NCBI RefSeq assembly: GCF_964199755.1 | Contig: NC_133897.1 | Location: forward strand, 122,776,125-122,840,124 | Length of the DNA: 64,000 nucleotides | Source: Larus michahellis | Taxonomy: Eukaryota; Chordata; Aves; Charadriiformes; Laridae | Direction: 5' to 3' | In this document: positions 35,020-46,135 of the stretch, in pieces | How the letters are laid out: every line of letters begins with the position of its first letter | Numbering within the stretch: the stretch's first letter is position 1 | Position numbers and translations under genes: made by a program | Notes under the pieces: model-generated | What the model was told of the DNA's origin: nothing | What the model saw: only the letters and a program-made list of their open reading frames with translations | The model's database searches: none

Positions 35020-35213
35020 TCAGTTCTGCTGCAAAATAAGGTTTTCCAGTTCATCTGCAGAACGCAATAAAAATGCGGCTGATTCTCGGTACCCTGCCAC
35101 AAGCTGCCTCACTGCGTTTATTTCAGTTGGACTCAGCTGGGGTCTAGAGCTTGAACTACTGGAGGATCCGGAGCTGGTTGCTAACTGCCTCTTCATACTG
35201 AGATCTGTTGGAC
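35020..35213 (-). CDS. NOL4: NOL4 terminal coding exon with stop codon
   Basis: The coding part of the last exon is 194 nt: two bases completing the split Gly codon, 63 codons and TGA at 35022-35020. The peptide runs [14 protein letters not shown], a serine run, [34 protein letters not shown], then NLILQQN. This is the conserved NOL4 C-terminus as I remember it; NOL4L ends similarly. The acceptor is TCTGCAG ending at 35214. The serine run has seven Ser where human NOL4 has Asn at one position, a small lineage change. The segment from SPTEINAV to the end looks helical (alternating Leu/Ala/Glu) and is probably the most constrained part. The PTDLSMK motif resembles the PxDLS peptide bound by CtBP corepressors (inference). 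The length agrees with the end of the roughly 640-residue mammalian protein. Confidence 0.95.
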
Positions 35214-38200
35214 CTGCAGATAAGAGAGAGGAAAAGAAAAGAAGCTTCAGATCCGCTGCCAGAGATGTTTCACAGGTTTGAAGCTACAAATGCAGAGTAG
35301 CACAATCTGCTCTCAGCTGCGTGCCAGTGAGAAGCAGCAGAAACAAGCCATAACTGTTCAGTTACCAGTTGCCTTGACAGGTACCGCAGGGATTTATATT
35401 TATATATGACAGACACCCTTTAAGTTCTACTTGTGTAACGTGAGGGGTGAGTCCACTGCCAGCAGAAAACTACCCTCTGGGGGGTATCCCAACACCCCAA
35501 CACTGCCCTAGGATCTGACGCCGGTGAGAAAGCAGAAGGTTCGTCTCCTGTGCCTCCCCCACCTCCAGCTGCCATCGTAGCCTTCATGGCAATCTGCACA
35601 CTTGCAGTTTTTATCACAGCATACCAAACTTATGCTCTCTAGATACCTATTTTCCTGTTTTATGCTTCAATCAGCATGCGGCCAGATTGCGAATCCCTTA
35701 CGGACGTAGATAAATGGTCATTCACTCGACCAGGCCTGACACCATGTGATCACTTACATAAATAGCTGCTCATGAATGAGATTAGGCTGGTGACAATCTG
35801 GCTGCTCCAGCGAGGAGTACGCGATCATCTGTGGGGGCTGCACACAGCTGGCAAGATATCGCGAGGATCTTGTAAGGCCTGAACACTGACAAGAGAGTCT
35901 GCAGCAATCAACATGTTGCAGTGGCAGCTTATACCAGCACGCTTAGCACTTTTCATCAAAGAATATCCTCAAGACCACGCATGCTGCACGCAGAAGACAG
36001 CACTCCTGAGGGCAGTCTGCAGGTTACCATGACCGGCAAAACCATCTGCCATCGTGAAGTTTGGCTTCGTGTGGAATTTCCCTGGTCTTTTGACTACAGT
36101 TATTAATCAGCTAAGATATACGGTGCTCTGATGAGATGTTTGCGTTTTCCACTTAATACATTTTTTCTTCCTGGAGTGTAAATTTGGACAGGTAGGACTG
36201 TCTGGACTGAGGACTTTTTTAAATGCAGAAGGATACAGATGGCAAGCATACCTATCAGGCAGTTTATTGTGTGGAAATCTGGGAAAATACTGCTCATACA
36301 TTTTGACAGTGTAGCATATCTATACCTCTGGCAGGCAGGAGATCAGACTAGCCTGATGTTTATCTTCATACTCTCCTGGAAATTGGGATCAAGCTATGCA
36401 AGGGAATGTATCTTGCTTTCCTATGAGAAAGATGTCACTTTTCAATTTCATCTGGACAATGTATGTCAATGCCAAGGCTGAGAAAGCCTTGTCTCACTGG
36501 ATGGACCTTGCTTCCTAAAAAGACTGCAATAATTTTAAAATTTAGCATATTCAACTGGAGGGTACAGAACACACCACCTCATACTCCAGAGGTTCTCCTA
36601 AATAGTCCCACCAGAATCCCAAGATCCAAAACCAGACTCACTACCTTAAGCACTAACGGAAAGAGATGTACTGATTTCCAGAAGCTGAATATCTTGTCAT
36701 AAACCTTACTGATTTTAGTTTCTTTTATGTTTATGCAGAGATACAGCTGAAACCACAAAGAATGTGGAGATGGCCACGTCCCCATACTCACTGAAGTTAA
36801 TGAAAATCTCCTCTTGAGTGAATGACAGCAGAGCTGGGACTACGAAAAGAAACTACTCAAACAGAAAGGGTCCTATTAGTTCTTATTTCCTACTATGCAA
36901 CTAGCATGAACAGCACTTAGCCTTACAACTGTATTACACCAGCATAAATGAACTGACTTTTAAATGACTTCCAGTGTGCAAAGGATAAATAAAAGGACAA
37001 TTAGCTCAGTGAATTTGTTTCAGTGTGACCGCACACTGCAGGGAAACGATCACGGTGTGAAGAAGCTCAGAGGGTATTTCTAAGTAAAACCTTAACCCAG
37101 CACAGAGGAGAAGGGTATACAAATCATAAAGCCAGCTGGATTGAATGGTTGTAAGGAGCCATTAAAGACTTCTATATTTATTGAGGCAATAGTGAAAAAG
37201 CTACCACTGACATATTGAGGGCATTGTGCTCCATATGAACCTACTTTAACTTTTATGTTCTCTCCTTGACTCTCATTCATGTCACAGCCAAAAACACACT
37301 CACAATAGATGGCAGAACAGAGCTTCTGCTGCAGAGCACGTCTTTTTCTGAAACAAAAACGAAGGGCTTTTCTCATTGGTAATGCAGATTTTTAAGTGAT
37401 TGAATAGGATATTAAGTTTATTTCACTTATAGGCAGAAAATACATAGAAATGCGCTTGCTTACATCTCTGAGGTTTTTCTTTACAAAAATTGATGACATA
37501 AAGTAAAAGCACCGTTCTGAAAGGAAAACTAGGAGAAGACCTGATGTCCAGCATGCATAAATCAGTGCAACTCCTCACAAGTCTATAGGGTCACAGTGAT
37601 TTACACAAACTGAAGATCTGGCCCTGTATTCCTAGATGTCTGGATTAACTGTCACGAGGAAAGTTTTTTAACTCTTCAGGATGTGTATCTTTGAAGGTAC
37701 TGGAAATCAAGTTTTGTGCAAGTGCAAATCCGCATTCTGCATATACAAGGAATCATCAGGACCCAGTCCCTCTCCCATCCTTCTTGGTCTGGGAGACTTC
37801 TGTTGTATACAGATTTCTTGTATCCAAAGGAAAAAAAAGGAGAAATCTCAGATTTTAACTTACCCCAGCTACTTCAAACTACTTGATTATTGTTTTTATT
37901 TCTATATACTAGGAAAATAGGATTTTACTTCAGTCCCCAACTTCTGCCGTGTACTTAACAAGTCACGGTGCTGTCCTCCTTCCCCTTTAAGAAAAGCCTT
38001 CTGAGCAAAAAAGCAAAGAAATCTACACACAGAAAAGTGTTCATGGCTCTGGTTTCAGGAGAGTGAGTACACCCGTGCCTTTTCAGGAAGGGAAGCTGCA
38101 TGTGCTGGCAGAGAGCTGAAGAGAAAGAGAACAAGCCATGCTTGATGTGGGGATAGGGATTCAGTTCTTCTTTTAATTGTGGAATGTGACCCCTACACAC

Positions 38201-41200
38201 CACCTCCAAAGATTGCCTGTGACAGCCCAAGCTTTAGATCCGGGAGAATACCTCACTCAGATTACCCCCAGGATGTATTATACCGGTCTCAGCTTTTAAT
38301 AGCTGTGATAGAAACTCACTGGCAGTATTACTGATTCTTAAGGTTGTCCAGGCTGCTATATGCTAAAAATGCTATAACTTATCTGTTGCTGCATCAGTCA
38401 CACCTGGTCATTCACAAAATAGGGAATAAATACATCTTATAGTGTAGATTTTTCCGGTGTAATTTTATGCAAAACAGCTATTGAAACATGGGAATCTAAA
38501 TCTTACTAATAAATATCCACCACACTTCTTTAACCAGACAAATAATTCTCAAATATTCTGAAGGCTTAAAATAACTGGTTAAGGTAGACACTTCATGTAC
38601 CTCTATCTCGACTAAATCTGGAGAAAGCTGAACAGCTTCACAACCACTTTTTTAATAACTGTTGTGATAGTTATTAAATAGAACTATTTCCTTAACATAC
38701 TTAACATTATTTATTAAGCTGCCAGTCTTCACAGGAACAAGGAAGTGTATCCTTATACAGAGAGAAATCTGCATATTTTTGCAATGAATTTTGCAGTGTC
38801 AGGTTCCTCCAAGGTGACACTGCACATTTTAGCATACTGATTCCCACACTGGAGTACTTCAGGACAATTAAAAATCTTGTCTGAAACTATTGTCATGTTC
38901 CACAATGTCTTGACAGTGTGCAAGCAAAGATTAAGCATATATCACAGAGATGAAGACAGGATACTTATTTTTAATTATTTATTTCTCTTAGTCCATACTA
39001 TTATAACTCATAATTGTCACCTCCCATGTTTTTATAACAGCACAACATTCTCTTAAGCAGCGGGTTACACAAATTGCTGAGACATATCCTTTCTTTTATA
39101 CTCTTTGAGAAGACTGAAGTACTGCTCATCTGCCTCTTGCCAAGGACACCTGATTGACACTTTAACAGGAAAACATTTTCATTTTACCACCTCAGTCCAG
39201 TTACATAGACCTAATTACCCCCGTGAGGTGAAACTGTTCTTGTTGGAACCACAGCAAGCTGAATATGAGAATTCTGAAAACCCACTCTTCATGTGCTAGG
39301 CAAGCATTTATCAAATTAGCTGCTAGGAATATCTGCCATTAAATACATTGCTGGACAAATGGCTTTTCTGTAAAGATTTAAATGGAAGCAGTTGTTGCCT
39401 CATGCACTACTCATTAGCAACATGATTTATATCAAATTCTGAAATATGGGTCAGACGTAGATGTGCTGTTACTGATTGCTTAGACACTATCCACTGTCGG
39501 CAAAAATCCCTTAAGGATTGTATGCAGTCACTGGGTAGCGACCAATCTTATAATTAACAACTACTGAAAGAATAATAAATGTGTCAATGACTCTCAAAAT
39601 GGTTGTCACTATTGTAGATAATAATTTAGAATAACAAAAATAATTTTTAAAAGCTATACGTTCTTAAGCATCTGTGCTTCTACATTTTCATTAATAGTTA
39701 AGCAACCTCTTTCATCAGTGAAGATGTAAAAAGCAGTGGCACTTATTTATAAAAAAATACATTTGCCCATGCTTTGAAATCTCTCTTGTGTATCTCTTCT
39801 ATTGCACCTATTCTCCTCTCCCCCTTTTTTCCCCATGAACGGCTTTAGAAGTGAGTATGTACTAGATTTTCATATACTCCAACAAAACCAAATAGAAACA
39901 ACTATCATTTTTTTTTTATTTTTCCAAATCAGATGTATTTATTATTGGAAGAAAGTTTAATTGTGATATTATGCACCTGTCAATGTTTCTTTTCCTCCTG
40001 CCTTCAAACACGGAGCAGATGTGCCTAAAACTATAGCTTCAAGAGACAGGAGATCTCAGTTTAAGAAAACAGGGACTAATGAATTGGACCTTTTAAGCTC
40101 CTTTCTCTCTTCTACACCTTTCCCTCTGGAAAACATTCCTTCAGCTAGTTTAGACATCAGAAAAAACTGCTGTGTTGCCTGAGGAAACAGACGTGAAAAC
40201 ACAGAAATGCCTATAGTCACTGAACATCATGCATTTTCAACAATTGGCAAACACCCTGGTTTGTGATGAAATGATTACGTGATATCCTCTAGTAATGTCT
40301 CCTGTCCACCACAGGAGATTCATTATGTGACATACACCTGTCTTGCCTTAATGGCTGTCTCCTGAGCTTTGTGCAAAGGTAGAAAAGTAGGATACTGCCG
40401 AATATATCCACAGACATTCCATCTCCATTCCTATGGTGGGAGCAGACTAATACTTCCATATGCCATGTATCTGATAATTTGAAGAGGAGGAGGAAGCGGG
40501 GAGAGGAATGTGGGAATGATCTTAACATAGAATTCAGCCAGCACTTCCCTGCAAGAAATCCCCACCTTTGTCACAACATAGGTCAAACCATTTAACTTCT
40601 CTCAACTCCACATTTTGCCTTTTTAAACGGGACTAAACACGCTCTCCAGGTTCCTAACTCTATCACTCTTGTTCCGTGCCTCTTCATGCCCCAGGCTCCA
40701 GCTGTGTTAGAGGCAAGCTGTTTTGCCTTTCCTCTCTCTCTCCACTTTGATGTCATCAGGGTAGCACTGAGAACACAGAAGACTGTGCAAGAGCGGACGC
40801 ATAAAGAAGAGCTGGAGAGAGCAACCACAGCAAAAATCCCATTCAATCCCTACATTATGGCCAGCCATGCTGCGGGTAACCCAGTCAGCACTTTCAGAAT
40901 TAGCTGCACACTGGATGATCTCAGCTGGACTTTTTCTTTTTTTTTTTTCCTACTTTATTGTCAAGAAGCCTCTACTGATCATGCAAATGCCAAGATTTTA
41001 CAGAAAGTTACAACTTCACCAAATGTGAGGGTGCGGAAATGAGGCACCCTCCCTGCTGTCACATGCATAAGTGGACAAGAGTGCTTGGCCCACCTCTCCC
41101 TGCCCCAGAGCACCATGGCCATGGACATGGGGCTCAGCAGCATCAGCTCCAGGAGCTTCCCCCAGCTATCCTGTCACCTTCAGCAGGGCTGCACCACCTG

Positions 41201-41474
41201 AAGGACCAGGAGGCAGAGAGACCAGGAAGGCTGATCTGAAGGTAAGAGGACTGGCTAAAGCGGGGAACGGCCAGGAGAGCGCAGCCCTTCTGGGCATCCG
41301 GAAGGGAGCAGCAGGGAGAGGTGAGAGGTGTGGTGGGATTCCAGCAGCTCCAGGCTGGACTGCAGGGCCATTGGTCGTGGCCCGCCCATGGGACAGGAGG
41401 CTGACAGAGAAGCCTGCCAGGGCTCAGGATTTGCTTGTGGTGTGAATGTATTCAGATTCGGCAGGAGGACTCAC
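35214..41474 (-). other. NOL4: NOL4 last intron, 3' part (below the candidate exon)
   Basis: Intronic sequence between the candidate cassette exon and the terminal exon. It is AT-rich for the most part, with no recognisable transposon and no reading frame resembling a known protein. From about 41.0 kb it becomes clearly GC-richer towards the candidate exon. A plus-strand AAGGTAAGAG at about 41237-41246 resembles a donor, but no matching acceptor or coding frame is convincing. Confidence 0.7.
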
Positions 41475-41555
41475 CTGAGCTGGAAGGGGACTGGACGTTT
41501 GTGGTGCCTGGGATGCAGTGCTGAGTTGCGGCTGTGGTGGAGGTAGGCTGCAGAT
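41475..41555 (-). CDS. candidate in-frame NOL4 cassette exon (81 nt, 27 codons)
   Basis: Within the 10.7 kb NOL4 intron, the minus strand shows a pyrimidine-rich tract (GTCTCTGTTTTTCTACACAG, ending at 41556), 81 nt without a stop, then CAG|GTGAGT (intron starts at 41474). The upstream NOL4 exon ends in phase 1 and the downstream exon supplies two bases. Inserted between them, the segment reads in frame as D-LQPTSTTAATQHC-IPGTTNVQSPSSS and rejoins G-PTDLSM without disturbing either side. Length divisible by three, matching phase at both ends, no stop and two strong splice sites together make chance less likely. The peptide is Ser/Thr/Pro/Gln-rich and would lengthen the disordered stretch before PTDLS. 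I do not recall this insert in published NOL4 isoforms. It could still be a fortuitous pseudo-exon in a GC-richer part of the intron. Confidence 0.5.
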
Positions 41556-44500
41556 CTGTGTAGAAAAACAGAGACACAACAGCTCCTTTCTCTTATCATG
41601 ACACGAGGGGATGTCCTGCATTGCCAGTTTGCCATCGAGTCTGAAACACCCCCCCATTTTACACACACAAAGTGAAATGACTGACATTTCTGCCTAGAAA
41701 ACCAGGCAATGATGCAGAAGAAATAGCCCCAAAACACCCCCAAGAAACCCAGCAATGGCAGCAGAAATACTCTCCACACTCCTTAGGCCAACTGGACTTC
41801 AGGAAATGAAGTGGCTGTGGAGAGCAAAGCTCTGACAAACCCGCCCTGGCTTCAGAGAGTGCTGTCAGCTGACAGTCGTCGGGAGAGGGCAGACACCAAC
41901 CCACTGGACAGATATATGTGGGGAGATGGGGCGATCCCACTCTCTCAGGAGAGGCTCAGGCAGCATGCAGGGACTTCAATAGCTTCTGGCATCAGCAAGA
42001 GATTTTGCTCCCAACAGAGCAGCCTGTCGCCTGTCCTCAGCCTCCTGCGCTCAAGCTGGGAGTTCCTCCAAGCTTGGCCCAGGTGTGATGCAGTTGGGCC
42101 AGCTGAAGCCTTTGTGTCTGCCTAGGAGCTGGCAAGCAATTTTGTTTACACCCACTGGGCTACCCCACCTTGGAGACTCCCCGATCAGTTTTATAGCAGA
42201 AACTGCATTAGCCTTAAAAAAGAGAGCCATGGAAATCCACCCTTCTCAAAGAGCAGCTCTCCTTTAACATCTAGAAGAATCAAGGGCAACATGCCCAAAG
42301 GCTTCTCCCCAGCCCATGTACAAGCTGACAGAGGCTCTGTCAACCCCCAGATTGCTTGGTGATGGTGTGAAGCTTTCCAGCTGAGCTGGCTTGACCTACA
42401 GGCTTTAAAAGCAGGGGAAGAAGAGACCTTGGTGCTGTAAGCCCAAGCCTTTTCCTGCTGTGCTTTTTTCCTGCCCACAATAAAGGAGGGGTCACTGTAC
42501 AAGCTGTTGTGTTCTGCTTGCTTGTATTGAGCAGTGGCACGAAGGCTTGCCCCATACAGTTGTGCAAGGAGCTAATTATGATTCTGCAATTAGCCATGTG
42601 GAAGGGCAGGCTGAGGAGGGAAGCACTGCAACAGCAGGCACAGATAGGTCCCTGAGCCAGAGCCACCGAACAGTTGGGTGTGCAGATAGTGAAGTCTGTA
42701 AGATGGGAACAAAGTAGGGATGAACTTTATAGGGGAGGAAATAGCCAAATTAAATGAGTCACAGCATACAAAATACGTGCATCAGTTGGACCTACCAGAT
42801 AGGAGAGCTAATTGAACATAGTCATTATATTATTACGGGGGAAGGTCCAGAAACAGGTATTTAAGCAGTGAGTTTTAGCTAGCTTTTGCAACTTCTCATT
42901 TTTTCCTGTTTTAGCAGATAGAAAAAAACAGATTGTATTTGTTTATACACACATCCTGACTGAGGTGTATATTTATTTTTACACCAGGAGAACATTTGTA
43001 AATGTGACAAGAACATATGATGGGTTACTAAATTGAAAAGGAAATGCATTCTTAAATTACTTCTTTAGGTCCTGAAAACAATTTGCAAGCAAATATCCTG
43101 TTCTCTCAGGAGGGAACTCATTAACCATCGTTAACAGCCTTGCACATGTTTAGAATGAGAGTCCTTGAAACAGAATAACAATTGCAAACTGTCCTGTGAG
43201 GTCTGTCAGGAGGGCAATGGGTACCCCTCTCAGCTGCAAGTCCATCCACTCCTCTTAGTCTACAAATGAAAAAGCAAATATCCATGGGTTTATCAGAGAG
43301 GACTGACAGATCCCAAAGAACTGGTCTCCAAGTCCTCCCATTTCTCCTGTAGGGAAACCAGCTAATGCAGCCAGAGCGCTTTATCCCCAGTAGCCAAGAG
43401 ATAATTAGGTTGGCTACTGATTGCTTTTGTGTCATTGAAACTAAGAAACTGGTGGAGTTGCCTTTCCACAACTTTCCTGAAATGGCAGGTGGGTCACAAA
43501 TCAGCAGTCAGCTAGATTGTTAACATCAGCAACTGGTTTCCAAGTGCTGGCACACAGACTTTCAGTTCGTGGAGCTTAAGTGCTTTGGAACCTGTAGGAT
43601 CCCTGTGGAGAAGATGGACACCTTTGGACAGACAGCTTTGCACAATGCTCCAAACTATGCACAAGAATCTGGGAGCAGTGCAATGGTTTACTAGTCTTCC
43701 AAACTAAGAGGACATACAGACAAAATTTTCCAGTGCAAGTAGGGAAAGGCAAGGAAGAAGAAATGTTTGAGCATATGTTAGTATGCAAACTGTAAGCATC
43801 CACCGGTCCCTTCGCCCCAGCAATGCTACACAGGGAAAAGCAGTGCACCACACAGTTCCCTGGCTGCGTTAGCTGTGCAGCACCTGGTAGTTCCTGAATA
43901 ACCACCTTTTGTCCTGAAAAACCCATCTTGAGCTTTAATTGTGAAAAAACACTGGAGTCTTCTACGTTAAAGGTACAAAGAAAATGTTGCTTCTAATCAG
44001 AAAGCAATACTAATTTATGATGTTGAATTGTGCCTCATTTTATCAAATTGCACGCTGAAGTGACGTACTTTTGCCTAAATCCCATAATTCACTGAAAAAT
44101 GGAAGTTATAAAAATGTATCCTATTACAAGAGGTTTGTAGCAAAGAACAAGCACACAAAACAGTTGTGATTCCTCACAATTTAAGATTATGTAAACCAGG
44201 ACAATTCTGATGGCTTCTGCTGACAAATAACACATGGGGAATTTAATCCTACTCTTACTTGGGTGAAAGAGCAAATGCCAACTGTTTTCAGTGGGAACTG
44301 GCTCGGATCTTCTGGCCCCAGTGTAAGAGAGTCTTGTACATTTTCCCAACAAACCAGATTTCCACAGCCTGTCTTACTGTTATGAAAATATTTGATCAAA
44401 GATCATATTCAGTACCTCAGATGTGTCTTTCATCCATATGGAAACAATTGTAATCATCATTCACTCTCTTTAAGTCAAAGACTTGACAACTAAAATATTA

Positions 44501-45143
44501 TCTTTTTAAAGCCTTTTGAAAACTTAATGCAAAGCATTTACAGACCTTTGAGGATTTTTGGGGTGGGGGGTGAAGAAGCATGAAGAAGCAAACGTCACTG
44601 AAGGTCACCAGGACACCACATACCAATAATTCCATGCAGGCTGCAGCCCTGATAGCGTTTTAAAAACTGCGTAGTGTGTTGAATATAGAGGCTGTAGCTG
44701 AACAATTACCATCTTGCCTAAGTCAGCCCATGTACCTGAAGCAGCACTCTCCTCAGCCAGAGAGGGATCAGCCAGGACAAACACCCAGGGTTTTCTCCAT
44801 CCTCTGAGATATTTTTAAAATACTGTTCCTGGAGGCATGAGACCCTCAGGCTTCCAGAGTAATCACTTTTCTCTGACAGACAGACAATACCCTTTTTATC
44901 AGAATGGGCAAACCTTTTCCTTCGCTCTGAATTTGTATGAAGTCAATACAGGGGACTATTTCAAACAAATAATACAATTTGCTTACATTTGTTTGTTACG
45001 AAAGGTTGCTAATGCAAGAAGAAAGGAATGTTGTCTAAATAAATGACACCACCGTTGTTTTTTTTTCCAGAGGGGCATACAACCTCATGGTGACACGTAA
45101 TTACCTGCATCATTTTTAGTTTAGATTATAGATGGATTTATAA
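41556..45143 (-). other. NOL4: NOL4 last intron, 5' part
   Basis: Intronic sequence between the candidate cassette exon and the CR1 fragment at 45.1 kb. The GC-richer zone continues to about 42.5 kb and then falls to AT-rich sequence. There is a perfect tandem decamer at 44571-44590. No transposon or coding segment recognised. Confidence 0.7.
44571..44590. repeat. perfect tandem 10-mer, two copies
   Basis: TGAAGAAGCA repeated exactly twice in the NOL4 intron. Confidence 0.9.
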
Positions 45144-45447
45144 AGATGGGGAGGGACTCTTTATCAGGGAGTGTAGCGACAGGACGAGGGGTAACAGTTT
45201 TAAACTGAAAGAGCCCAGATTTACATTAGATATTAGGAAGAAAATTTTTACTGTGAGGCTAGTGAGAACAGGTTGCCCAGGGAAGTTGTGGATGTCCTGT
45301 CCCTGGAAGTGTTCAAGGCCAGGCTGGATGGGGCTTTGAGCAACCTGGTCTAGTGGGAGGTGTCCCTGCCCATGGCAGAGGGGTTGGAACTGGATGATCT
45401 TTAAGGTCCCTTCCAACCCAAACCATCCTATGATTCTATGATTCTAT
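45144..45447 (+). mobile_element. CR1 LINE, 3'-end fragment
   Basis: About 300 nt of the CR1 3' UTR in plus orientation. It runs from GAGGGACTCTTTATCAGGG, through AGGTTGCCCAGGGAAGTTG and CAAGGCCAGGCTGGATGGG, to the terminal CTATGATTCTATGATTCTAT. It is 5'-truncated, as is usual for CR1, and carries no RT coding sequence. It lies antisense to NOL4 within the last intron, about 510 bp from the penultimate exon. Its sequence resembles the copy at 27.5-28.4 kb more than that at 19.2 kb, suggesting the same subfamily. Confidence 0.92.
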
Positions 45448-45954
45448 AGATACGCTGATTTCTCATTTAACACTTGGTATGCCAGATCCTTATCTGCAGT
45501 AAATTGAAGTAGCTAGAGAGACCATGTGAGAAATCTAGGTCAATTCATTTGTGTTACAAAATATGGAGTTCAGTGTTTTCAAACTCCAGCCACAAAGATA
45601 CTAATGGCCTCATTTTGTGATCAGTATAGGAGAGGACAATAATACCAGGGTAGGTCCTCATAAATTCATGCAAATCGACTGAAGATCTAACCTGGCATTA
45701 TTTTGCTCAGCTTTGTTAGAGACTTCAGGTTCAGTCTTGCCCTATTGTGAATTAGTCCCTTGAAACTGAAAGGAGACGAGCATGCAGTGAGCAAGTATTT
45801 TGCTCAGCAGTAGCTGTTTGCGGGATTGTGTTCCTGCTCATTATCTGATAATAGCCTATGGATATTGAACCCCTTGGACTAGCTTTCTGTACAGCAGGGG
45901 GAAACGTACACATGAGCACATACACACACAGGCACATTTTGTAAGAAAACTCAC
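45448..45954 (-). other. NOL4: NOL4 last intron, donor-proximal segment
   Basis: Unique-looking intronic sequence between the CR1 fragment and the penultimate exon's donor (GTGAGT starting at 45954). It contains a short CA-rich stretch at about 45907-45937. No other feature seen. Confidence 0.7.
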
Positions 45955-46135
45955 CACTGCTAGAAGCATCGTTTAGATTTAGCAGCCCGCCTCCGAGCCC
46001 TCTGTAACTATGGTAACTGTAGGTCCCATTGCCATTGATGTACAACACCTCCTGTGTGCTGGAAACAGCTGATGTTGAGTAAGTGACCTGGGCTGGCTCC
46101 TGTTTGTACTGCTTGTCAGCTGGAGCAGCCTCGTC
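45955..46135 (-). CDS. NOL4: NOL4 penultimate coding exon (partial gene)
   Basis: This 181-nt exon encodes 60 residues plus the first base of a Gly codon, starting DEAAPADKQYK and ending LLNLNDASSSG. The middle (VLYINGNGTYSYHSYRGLGG) matches my memory of vertebrate NOL4 almost exactly. The N-terminal third is more diverged (AAPADKQYKQ where human has SAPADKQCKP). The acceptor is a TGCAG ending at 46136 after a T-rich stretch; the donor is G|GTGAGT, intron starting at 45954. It enters in phase 0 and leaves in phase 1, which fits the terminal exon at 35213. NOL4 is a nuclear/nucleolar protein expressed mainly in brain and testis, of poorly defined molecular role. This exon lies in the low-complexity C-terminal region after the basic, nuclear-localisation-like segment, whose exon is not in the window. 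Confidence 0.93.

Noticed and set aside
41239..41248. Plus-strand donor-like AAGGTAAGAG near 41.24 kb.
   Set aside because: No convincing acceptor or phase-consistent coding frame precedes it on the plus strand.
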